From the NCBI RefSeq assembly GCF_002224285.1, contig NZ_CP022436.1, positions 1,116,001 to 1,180,000 on the forward strand: a stretch of DNA of 64,000 nt. Reading direction: 5' to 3'. Under the pieces are notes generated by a model. The model was not told the DNA's origin and ran no database searches. It saw only the letters and a program-made list of their open reading frames with translations. Position numbers and translations under genes: made by a program. This document shows, one piece after another, positions 17,208-24,448 of this stretch. The stretch is from Arthrobacter sp. YN (lineage in GTDB: Bacteria > Actinomycetota > Actinomycetes > Actinomycetales > Micrococcaceae). The number at the start of each line of letters is the position of its first letter. Within the stretch, counting starts at the first letter, position 1.

Positions 17208-17981
17208 ATGACCAGTGCATCCAAGGTTGCACGGCATCGCGCTGAGGCCCCCAAGACCAGCTCGCTTGCCGTGATCGCCAAGGCCGTCAGTGAAAACGCC
17301 GGCGGCGTAGGCCGCCAGGCGGCTGTTATTGCCGCAGCTTCAGGCCTGGTTCTGACCGGCAGTGTTGCTGCCAACGCGGCCGACACCACCGTGGACCGTG
17401 AGTCCACCTCGACGTCCACCCTTGACGTCCAGTCGGTAGTCCAGGCCACCATCGCTGCGGATTCCACCGTTGCCATCTCCTACGAGCGCCCCGTGGTCAC
17501 CACGGTGCAGGCTCCTGCTCCTGTAGAGAAGAAGGCTCCTGCGAAGGCAGAAACCAAGAAGGCAGCAGAGAACACGGCAACTGCAGGCAACGCCACGCTG
17601 GCCGTCAACACCGCGGCTCCTGAGGCCAAGGCTCCGGCCGCTGCCAGTGGCCTTGGTGCTGCAATCGCCGCTGCCGCCTACGCACAGCTCGGCGTCACCC
17701 AGGACTGCACCATGCTGGTAACCAACTCCCTGGCAGCAGTTGGCATCAACTTCCACGACTGGCCGGCCGGCTACCTCTCCCTCGGGCGCACGGTCAGCGC
17801 AGCGGAAGCGAAGCCCGGCGACCTCGCCTACTACGCCAACGGCGGTCTGGCCGGACAGGCCCACATCGCTGTATACGTCGGCAACGGCCAGGCAGTCCAC
17901 GGTGGATGGAACGGATCCACCACGGCACTGTTCAGCGTCAACGTCGGCTCAGGCCCGGTTTTCATCCGCGTCAACGGCTGA
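17208..17981 (+). CDS. Secreted NlpC/P60-like protein (paralogue of the preceding hydrolase)
   Basis: A 257-residue exported protein. Residues 1-60 are closely similar to the preceding hydrolase (ARHRAE, KAVSENAGGVGRQA, hydrophobic AAVIAAASGLVLTGSVAANAAD). A Lys/Ala/Pro-rich linker (100-155) leads to a diverged NlpC/P60-like or CHAP-like domain. The probable nucleophile is the cysteine in GVTQDCTMLVTNSL and the histidine is in AHIAVYVG, with a further histidine in AVHGGW. The usual DCSGF motif is replaced by DCTML, so activity or specificity may differ. The start is the ATG at 17208, with a weak purine-rich box. It is the third gene of the wall-hydrolase block and ends in a strong terminator. 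Confidence 0.78.
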   Translation: MTSASKVARHRAEAPKTSSLAVIAKAVSENAGGVGRQAAVIAAASGLVLTGSVAANAADTTVDRESTSTSTLDVQSVVQATIAADSTVAISYERPVVTTVQAPAPVEKKAPAKAETKKAAENTATAGNATLAVNTAAPEAKAPAAASGLGAAIAAAAYAQLGVTQDCTMLVTNSLAAVGINFHDWPAGYLSLGRTVSAAEAKPGDLAYYANGGLAGQAHIAVYVGNGQAVHGGWNGSTTALFSVNVGSGPVFIRVNG

Positions 17982-18004
17982 TCCAGCTTTTAGTTTTTGG
18001 CAGC

Positions 18005-18044
18005 AACACCCCGCAGGCTCCGGCCGGCGGGGTGTTCTGCTTTT
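18005..18044 (+). terminator. Intrinsic terminator after the wall-hydrolase block
   Basis: A perfect 10-bp stem (AACACCCCGC at 18005-18014, GCGGGGTGTT at 18027-18036) with a 12-base loop is followed by CTGCTTTT. It lies 24 bases after the stop of the third hydrolase gene and should end that transcript. Confidence 0.85.
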
Positions 18045-18235
18045 AAAGAACGGATTCGGCTCCAGAGCCCTTAACCTCGCATGAACTCTTGACGACACTG
18101 CACGGGAAACGACGCAAAAATTCGTTGATACGGCATTTGAGTGCTTACCCTTATCTTGTCGATCCACAGCCCGTACAAGCAGAGGGCAGCCGGCCCTCGT
18201 GCCCCTGACGGGTGCGGCCGTGAAGAGGTACGTGC

Positions 18236-18736
18236 ATGCGCACACTCGTTCTGAATGCTGGATATGAACCGCTGGCGGTAATAACATTCCGCCGGGCGCT
18301 GGTCCTTGTGTTGACTGGGAAAGCTAGCGTAGTGGCCGAAGGCGACGAGCCTGTCGTCGGGCCACAGGAGATTCTCGGACGCCCCTCCGTGATCCTCCTC
18401 AACCGCTACATCCGTCCCCGGTACAACAGGATTACCGCCGTGAGCCGACGAGGGGTCCTTCGCCGCGACGGCCATCGCTGCGCCTACTGCGGGAAAACAG
18501 CCCACACCATAGACCACGTCCACCCCAAATCCAGGGGCGGCGCGGATTCCTGGGAAAACCTGGTTGCGGCGTGTTTGAAATGCAACAACGCCAAGAGCGA
18601 CCACACGCTGGCTGAAATGGGTTGGAAACTCCGTTTCACGCCCGGGGTGCCCCAGGGAACCATGTGGCAGATCAAAGAACTCGAGAAACCTGCGCCGGAC
18701 TGGGACCCGTTCCTGTTGCCGGAATCCGCTGCCTGA
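18236..18736 (+). CDS. HNH endonuclease family protein
   Basis: A 166-residue cytoplasmic protein with an HNH nuclease fold at residues about 80-130: RRDGHRCAYCGKTAHTIDHVHPKSRGGADSWENLVAACLKCNNAKSDHT. The two CxxC pairs (CAYC and CLKC) would bind a structural zinc, and DH plus N are the catalytic positions. The N-terminal 70 residues (MRTLVLNAGYEPLAVITFRRALVLVLTGKA) are the conserved extension of the chromosomal HNH proteins common in actinobacteria and cyanobacteria. The substrate is unknown. It is a stand-alone gene, not part of a visible restriction or mobile system. The gap before it holds the terminator of the previous block. Confidence 0.88.
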   Translation: MRTLVLNAGYEPLAVITFRRALVLVLTGKASVVAEGDEPVVGPQEILGRPSVILLNRYIRPRYNRITAVSRRGVLRRDGHRCAYCGKTAHTIDHVHPKSRGGADSWENLVAACLKCNNAKSDHTLAEMGWKLRFTPGVPQGTMWQIKELEKPAPDWDPFLLPESAA

Positions 18737-18778
18737 TCGATTTCTGCCGAACTCCGGCCGCCCCGGTAATCTGGGCGG

Positions 18779-19684
18779 ATGGAGTTCAATGCCGTGATTC
18801 TGGCGGGTGGCAGGGCCACCCGCCTCGGTGGCGTGCCCAAGCCATCGTTGACATACGACGGCGAGACGCTCCTGTCGCGTGCCCTGCAGGCGGCCCGGGG
18901 TGCGTCAGCTGTGGTGGTGGTAGGTCCTGATGCTTCAGGATGGGTCGGGGAGCCGTTGCCGGACGGGGTGCTGCAGGCACGGGAGGAACCGGCATTTGCG
19001 GGTCCGGCCGCTGCTATTGCTGCTGGGTTGGTTGCGCTGAAGGGCAGCGGCGGGGGCGCTCCGTGGACTTTGATTCTCGCCTGCGACATGCCGCATGCTT
19101 CCTCCGGAGTTTCCCATCTATGGGAAGCGCTGGCAGCGCACCCTGAAGCGGAGGGTGCCATGGCCGTTTCCGTGGACGGACGGAAACAACCGCTCCTGGG
19201 GGCCTACAACACCGAAGCCCTGGGCCGCGAAGTGGACGTAGCTTCCCAAGGTTCCGGGTTAACGGACTCTTCAGTGTTCCGCCTGCTTGCTAGGCTGAAC
19301 CTGCTGGACGTTGGCGTCCCCGCAGGCTCCACGGATGACGTGGATACATGGGAGGACGCTGCGGCCCTGGGCATTGACTACAAGTTGGAGGCGGACGTGA
19401 AGAGCCAGGAAGAGACGCTCGAGGAATGGTGCCGCACACTGCTGCAGGCATTCGAGCTTGAAGGCGTTGAAGTGGACGTCAATGAAGTGCTCGCCGTTGC
19501 CGGAGCGGCCGCTCATTCAGTGGTGCGCCCCGCTGCGCCCTTGACCACCTTCATTGCCGGCTACGCGGCAGGCATGGCCCGCGGCATCGGCCAGGCAAGC
19601 GATGATGCGTCCATGAACGCAGCCTTGGAACTGGCCCGCAAAGTTGCCAAGGAGTACTCGGAGTCCGAGGCTGACGCCGAATGA
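18779..19684 (+). CDS. MobA-like nucleotidyltransferase fused to a DUF6457-type domain
   Basis: A 301-residue fusion. Residues 1-200 form a MobA-type guanylyltransferase that would attach GMP to molybdopterin to make the (bis-)MGD cofactor. Motifs are VILAGGRATRLGGVPKPSL, the metal-binding CDMPHAS, and GRKQPLLGAYNTEALGR. Residues about 205-301 (LEEWCRTLLQAFELEGVEVDVNEVL, HSVVRPAAPLTTFIAGYAAGMARG) form a DUF6457-like all-helical domain that elsewhere is a separate small protein of unknown role. The ATG overlaps nothing upstream. Its stop overlaps the moeA start (ATGA), so the two are translationally coupled. Together with the FdhF-like enzyme and FdhD downstream, it forms a cofactor-loading block for a molybdenum enzyme. 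Confidence 0.88.
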   Translation: MEFNAVILAGGRATRLGGVPKPSLTYDGETLLSRALQAARGASAVVVVGPDASGWVGEPLPDGVLQAREEPAFAGPAAAIAAGLVALKGSGGGAPWTLILACDMPHASSGVSHLWEALAAHPEAEGAMAVSVDGRKQPLLGAYNTEALGREVDVASQGSGLTDSSVFRLLARLNLLDVGVPAGSTDDVDTWEDAAALGIDYKLEADVKSQEETLEEWCRTLLQAFELEGVEVDVNEVLAVAGAAAHSVVRPAAPLTTFIAGYAAGMARGIGQASDDASMNAALELARKVAKEYSESEADAE

Positions 19685-21039
19685 CGGAGGCCCCCGCAGA
19701 GGGCCATCACGCGGCACACACCTGGCAAGACGCCCGGCAGCGCGCGTTCGATTGTGCCGCTCCCATCCCTCCGGGGCCTGTGCCGCTCAGGTCAGCCCTC
19801 GGCCGTACCCTCGCTGCCGATGCCCTGGCAGTGCAGGATATGCCGCACTACGCTTCCTCAGCCATGGACGGCTGGGCCGTCAACGGAAGCGGTCCGTGGA
19901 TCCTCAGCGAACCGGGCCAGAGGCTTGCCCCCCACCAGGCAAGTCCCATCGTGACCGGTGGGCTGATTCCGCCGGGTGCCAAGGCAGTACTTCGCAGCGA
20001 GAGCGGCGTCATGACCACCGACGACGACGGCCTTCCGGTCCTTGCGTTGGGCGGAACCGCCAAACCCGGAGAACCCCGCAACGGCCAGCACATCCGCAAA
20101 GCCGCAGAAGAGGCGGCGGAGGGGGAAGTCCTGATCAAAGCAGGCACCGTGCTCAATCCGGCCCACATCGCTTTGGCTGCGCTGGCCGGCCTGGACCAGT
20201 TGGAGGTCCTCGGCAAGCCGCTGGTCAGGTTTCTGCTGACCGGTTCCGAGGTTGTGGCAAAAGGGGTTCCCATGCCCGGACAGGTGCGCGATACATTCGG
20301 CCCGCAACTGGGCGCTGTGGTGGAGCTACTGGGTGGCATTGCAGGAGAGCAGCTCAGGGTGGGCGACAACTACGAGGAGTGGATTTCCGCCCTCCAGGAC
20401 ACCGAGCCGGCCCTGGACGACCTCACAGCGGACGACCCTTACCAAGAAGCTGACCCCCCGGCGGACGTCGTCATCACTACCGGCGGGACCGGTCGCTCGG
20501 GGACTGACCATTTCAGACGGGCCGTGGCTGAACTTGGCGGCCGGCTGTTGATCGACGGCATTGCCATGCGCCCTGGTCATCCTGCCGTGCTGGCTGAACT
20601 GCCCGATGGCCGTTTTGTGCTGGGCCTGCCGGGAAATCCACTGGCCGCGATGATGGCCCTGATGACGGTGGGTGCTCCGTTGCTGGCTGCCTTGGGTCGT
20701 CGGCAGCTGGACGGGGTAGGCGAAGTTCCTTGCGGCGCCATGATCGACGCGGATCCCGGCCGGACCCGCCTGATGCCGTTCAAGCTGGTCTATGGCCTGG
20801 CGTCGCCGGCGCAGCACACGGGGCCTGGGATGATGCGGGGCTTGGCCGGCGCGGACGGGATCATGGTGGTTCCACCCCACGGAATCCAGTTGGGCGAGCT
20901 GGTCCCGGCGTTTGCCTTGCCGTGGGGCAAACCGTTGCCCGAACCAAAGTCCGCGGACGACAAACCCCGCAAGGCCCCGGCGCGGCAGGCAAAGAAGGCT
21001 CCCTCCGGCCCGGTGGACTGGAGCGCGCTGGACGCTTGA
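19681..21039 (+). CDS. moeA: Molybdopterin molybdotransferase
   Basis: MoeA inserts molybdate into adenylylated molybdopterin to give active molybdenum cofactor. The 452-residue protein shows MoeA features: MPHYASSAMDGWAVNG near the N-terminus, the mid-domain HIRKAAEEAAEGEVLIKAGTVLNPAHIALAALAG, the MoCF-domain motif VITTGGTGRSGTDHFRRAV (about 265-285), and GLPGNPLAAMMAL. The C-terminal tail (after about 425) is Lys/Pro-rich and unusual, perhaps disordered. It starts inside the stop codon of the MobA-like gene. It is a paralogue class in which actinobacteria often have two or three copies, so this one may be dedicated to the neighbouring oxidoreductase. Confidence 0.92.
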   Translation: MTEAPAEGHHAAHTWQDARQRAFDCAAPIPPGPVPLRSALGRTLAADALAVQDMPHYASSAMDGWAVNGSGPWILSEPGQRLAPHQASPIVTGGLIPPGAKAVLRSESGVMTTDDDGLPVLALGGTAKPGEPRNGQHIRKAAEEAAEGEVLIKAGTVLNPAHIALAALAGLDQLEVLGKPLVRFLLTGSEVVAKGVPMPGQVRDTFGPQLGAVVELLGGIAGEQLRVGDNYEEWISALQDTEPALDDLTADDPYQEADPPADVVITTGGTGRSGTDHFRRAVAELGGRLLIDGIAMRPGHPAVLAELPDGRFVLGLPGNPLAAMMALMTVGAPLLAALGRRQLDGVGEVPCGAMIDADPGRTRLMPFKLVYGLASPAQHTGPGMMRGLAGADGIMVVPPHGIQLGELVPAFALPWGKPLPEPKSADDKPRKAPARQAKKAPSGPVDWSALDA

Positions 21040-21104
21040 GCGCTGGACTCCGGAGCACTGCAGCGAACCAGGTAAGGGTGCTAACAAAGTGCAATGATGG
21101 ACTC

Positions 21105-23411
21105 ATGAACAGGCATGCTCCCGAACAGGACATCAATGAAGATGACCTGCAAATCCACCCGCCCAAACAAGCCGCTGCCGGCCTCAAAGCTGTCACGGTG
21201 GCCCTTGAACGAGGTTACGCCCAGGCCGGAGTAGCCCGCACGGTCCGTTCCATGCTCAGGGTCAACCAGCACGACGGCTTCGATTGCCCGGGATGTGCCT
21301 GGCCCGAATCCATCACCGGCAGGCGCAGCCCCGCCGAGTTCTGCGAGAACGGCGCCAAGGCGATTGCCGAGGAGAGCACCACCCGCACTGTGGGCGCGGA
21401 ATTCTGGGCGAAACACTCCCTGGCCGACCTCGAAGACAAGACCGAATACTGGTTGGGGAGCCAGGGAAGATTGTCCGAGCCCGTGGTCATCAAGCCCGGG
21501 GACACGCATTATTCGCCCATCAGCTGGACCGAGGCCTTTGCCCTGATCGGCGAGCACATCAACGCCACCACGCCGGATAAATGCGTTTTCTACACCTCCG
21601 GCCGGACGGCCAACGAGACCGCCTTCATGTATCAGTTGTTCGCCCGGAGCCTGGGCACCAACAACCTGCCCGACTGCTCCAACATGTGCCATGAATCCTC
21701 CGGCAGCGCACTGAATCCCACCATTGGAATCGGCAAGGGCACGGTCTCGCTGGAAGATATCCACCACGCCGAACTGGTCCTGGTGGTGGGCCAGAACCCG
21801 GGAACCAACCATCCCAGGATGCTGTCCGCACTGCGGGATTGCAAGAACAACGGCGGGAAGATCGTCGCCGTCAACCCGCTCCCCGAGGCCGGCCTGCTGA
21901 ACTTCAAGGACCCGCAGTCCCTCAACGGCGTCATTGGCGGTGGCACCACCATCGCGGACGAATTCCTGCAGATCAAGGTCGGTGGCGACCTCGCGCTGTT
22001 CCAGGCGCTGGGCCACCTGCTCTTGGAGGAAGAGCAGCGCAACCCAGGCACCGTCGTCGACCATTCCTTTATTGCGGCGCAGACCGAAGGGTTCGCCGCG
22101 TACAAGGAAGCACGTTCGGTGCTGGACTGGGAAGAGACCGAGCGGGCAACCGGGCTGACGCGTGCAGAGATTACCAAGGCCGCGGAAATGATGGCCGCGT
22201 CCAAGGCCACCATCATCTGTTGGGCCCTGGGACTGACCCAGCAGCCGCACTCGGTGGATACCTTGCGGGAGATCATCAACCTGCTGCTGCTCCAAGGGAA
22301 CTTCGGCAAGCGTGGCGCCGGAGCCTGCCCCGTCCGTGGACACTCCAATGTGCAGGGCGACCGCACCATGGGGATCTGGGAGAAACCCAAGGAGTCGTTC
22401 CTTGCTGCGTTGGACAAGGAATTCGGCTTCCACATGCCGCGCGACCACGGCTATGACTCCGTGGAGACCCAACATGCCCTGGAAAAGGGCGAAGTGGATG
22501 TTTTCGTCTCCATGGGTGGGAACTTCGCTGCGGCCGGCTCGGACACGGCAGCCTTGGAGGAGGGGTTGAAGAGGGCAGGGCTGACGGTCCACATCTCCAC
22601 CAAACCCAACCGTGCCCATGTGGTCCACGGCAAGACCTCCCTGATCCTGCCCACCCTGGGCCGGACGGACACCGACGACAAACACCCCAAGGGCAAGCAG
22701 TTCCTGTCCGTGGAAGACTCCATGTCCGTCATCCACAAGACGCAGGGGAGGTTGGAGCCGGTCTCTGAGCACCTCCTGAGTGAGCCGGTGATCGTAGCCC
22801 GGATGGCGCAGGCCACCCTGGGTGATGACCACAGCGTGGACTGGCGGTCCATGGCCGAGGATTACGACGTGATCCGGGACCACATCTCCAGGGTCATTCC
22901 GGGCTTTGAGGACTTCAACGCCCGGGTTCGGACCAAGAACGGCTTCGTGCTGCCCAACCCGCCCCGGGACACGCGGACCTTCGCCACGGATATCGGCAAG
23001 GGACGTTTCTCCGTTCGGCCGCTTGAGTACCTTGAAGCACCGCCGGGCCACTTGATCCTCCAGACCGTCCGCAGCCACGACCAGTACAACACCACGTTCT
23101 ACGGTTTGGATGACCGGTATCGCGGCGTCTCGGAGGGTCGGCGGGTCATCCTGGTCCACCCGGATGACCTGAAGGAACTGGGCTTCGAGGACCGGGACCT
23201 GGTGGATGTCATCTCCACCTTCGCGGGAACGGAACGGCGTGCCAACAAGTTCCGGCTCATCGGATACCCCACGGCCAAGGGCTGTGCCGCGGCGTACTTC
23301 CCGGAGGCCAACGCCCTGGTCCACCGCGAACTGGTGGCCAGGGAATCCAACACCCCCGGTTACAAGGCCATGACGGTGCACTTCGTCAAGCATGGGGAGA
23401 ACGGAGCCTGA
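21105..23411 (+). CDS. FdhF/YdeP-family molybdopterin oxidoreductase
   Basis: A large molybdenum-dependent oxidoreductase of 768 residues, similar to E. coli YdeP and to formate dehydrogenase alpha subunits. The N-terminus carries cysteines in FDCPGCAWPES. SNMCHESSGSALNPTIGIGKG contains a cysteine in the position expected of the molybdenum ligand (formate dehydrogenase H uses selenocysteine). MGD-binding signatures include LVLVVGQNPGTNHPRML and NFGKRGAGACPVRGHSNVQGDRTMG. The C-terminal MGD-binding domain begins about residue 630 (RTVRSHDQYNTTFYG). The physiological substrate is not proven. YdeP-type enzymes have been linked to acid resistance. The start is taken at the ATG at 21105, and the upstream in-frame stretch runs inside moeA. 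The next gene, fdhD, starts one base after the stop. Confidence 0.88.
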   Translation: MNRHAPEQDINEDDLQIHPPKQAAAGLKAVTVALERGYAQAGVARTVRSMLRVNQHDGFDCPGCAWPESITGRRSPAEFCENGAKAIAEESTTRTVGAEFWAKHSLADLEDKTEYWLGSQGRLSEPVVIKPGDTHYSPISWTEAFALIGEHINATTPDKCVFYTSGRTANETAFMYQLFARSLGTNNLPDCSNMCHESSGSALNPTIGIGKGTVSLEDIHHAELVLVVGQNPGTNHPRMLSALRDCKNNGGKIVAVNPLPEAGLLNFKDPQSLNGVIGGGTTIADEFLQIKVGGDLALFQALGHLLLEEEQRNPGTVVDHSFIAAQTEGFAAYKEARSVLDWEETERATGLTRAEITKAAEMMAASKATIICWALGLTQQPHSVDTLREIINLLLLQGNFGKRGAGACPVRGHSNVQGDRTMGIWEKPKESFLAALDKEFGFHMPRDHGYDSVETQHALEKGEVDVFVSMGGNFAAAGSDTAALEEGLKRAGLTVHISTKPNRAHVVHGKTSLILPTLGRTDTDDKHPKGKQFLSVEDSMSVIHKTQGRLEPVSEHLLSEPVIVARMAQATLGDDHSVDWRSMAEDYDVIRDHISRVIPGFEDFNARVRTKNGFVLPNPPRDTRTFATDIGKGRFSVRPLEYLEAPPGHLILQTVRSHDQYNTTFYGLDDRYRGVSEGRRVILVHPDDLKELGFEDRDLVDVISTFAGTERRANKFRLIGYPTAKGCAAAYFPEANALVHRELVARESNTPGYKAMTVHFVKHGENGA

Positions 23412-23412
23412 T

Positions 23413-24324
23413 ATGGGACGCGTGACCCAGCGCCGCAAGGTGCATAAGTTTGTCCTGGACGGCTCCCCGCAAGCGCTGGAGCATCCTGTCCGATATAAGG
23501 AAGACGTCCTGGCAGTGGAGGAGCCCCTGGAGATCCGCTTGGGGGAGATGTCTTTCTCCGTGACCATGCGGACCCCCGGGGATGACTTCGACCTCGTGGC
23601 GGGATTCCTCGTCTCGGAAGGCATCATCTGGGAGCCCGCCCAACTGATCTCCGAGCGATTCTGCGCGGGGGAGAACGAAGACGGTGTGCAGACCTTCAAC
23701 GTGGTGGACGCCCAACTCCGGCCTGACGTGGTGCGGCCCGATACCGGCCGGAACGTCTACACCTCCAGTTCCTGTGGAATCTGCGGCACGGACTCCATCG
23801 AGGCTGTCCGCAAGTCCTCCCATCACAGTCCGCGCGAGGACAACGTCACAGTCCCGGTCCGGGCGCTCGCAGCCTTGCCGGACCGTCTCCGGGAGGCGCA
23901 AGCGGTCTTCGACAAAACGGGCGGTGTGCACGCTGCCGGACTTTTCCGGATTCACGACGACGGAACCACCGAGCTGCTCTGCCTGCGGGAAGATGTTGGC
24001 AGGCACAACGCGGTGGACAAGGTAGTGGGCTGGGCTTTGCGGGCGGGCATGCTGCCGCTTAGTGGGACAGTCCTCCAGGTCTCCGGAAGGGCGTCCTTTG
24101 AACTGGTACAGAAGGCTGCCATGGCGGGTATTCCCGTACTGTCCGCGGTCAGCGCACCTTCAAGCCTCGCAGCCGAACTGGCAGAAGAAACGGGGATTAC
24201 GCTGGCAGGGTTCAGCCGTGGGCACAGCCTCAACGTCTACGCCGGGCGGGACAGAATCCTGGCAGAACCGGTCCCAGCAGACGCGCAGTCCGTAGGGGAT
24301 AGCCGTCAATCACTTGGCTATTAG
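23413..24324 (+). CDS. fdhD: Formate dehydrogenase accessory sulfurtransferase
   Basis: FdhD transfers a sulfur atom from a cysteine desulfurase to the molybdenum cofactor before insertion into formate-dehydrogenase-type enzymes. The 303-residue protein keeps the essential cysteine pair C121/C124 in TSSSCGICG. It also has DFDLVAGFLVSEGII, GGVHAAGLF and the GDP-binding-like LREDVGRHNAVDKVVGWAL, then SGRASFELVQKAAMAGIPVL and GFSRGHSLNVYAG. It is arranged directly after the YdeP-type enzyme with one base between, so it almost certainly serves that enzyme. The start is the ATG at 23413, with GGAG nine bases upstream. Confidence 0.94.
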   Translation: MGRVTQRRKVHKFVLDGSPQALEHPVRYKEDVLAVEEPLEIRLGEMSFSVTMRTPGDDFDLVAGFLVSEGIIWEPAQLISERFCAGENEDGVQTFNVVDAQLRPDVVRPDTGRNVYTSSSCGICGTDSIEAVRKSSHHSPREDNVTVPVRALAALPDRLREAQAVFDKTGGVHAAGLFRIHDDGTTELLCLREDVGRHNAVDKVVGWALRAGMLPLSGTVLQVSGRASFELVQKAAMAGIPVLSAVSAPSSLAAELAEETGITLAGFSRGHSLNVYAGRDRILAEPVPADAQSVGDSRQSLGY

Positions 24325-24448
24325 GCTGGAACAAAGTAGATTTTATCCATCGATTGGAAGCGCGGCGAACCCATAATCGCCGTCCGTACCTGCACCCTTG
24401 GTGCGTGTACCAAGCGTGAAATTCAGCTAAAGCCCAAAGGGGAATTAA

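Noticed and set aside
21081..23699. An 872-codon antisense frame opposite the YdeP-type gene and fdhD
   Set aside because: It shadows two clear molybdenum-related genes, has no start signal and no domain.
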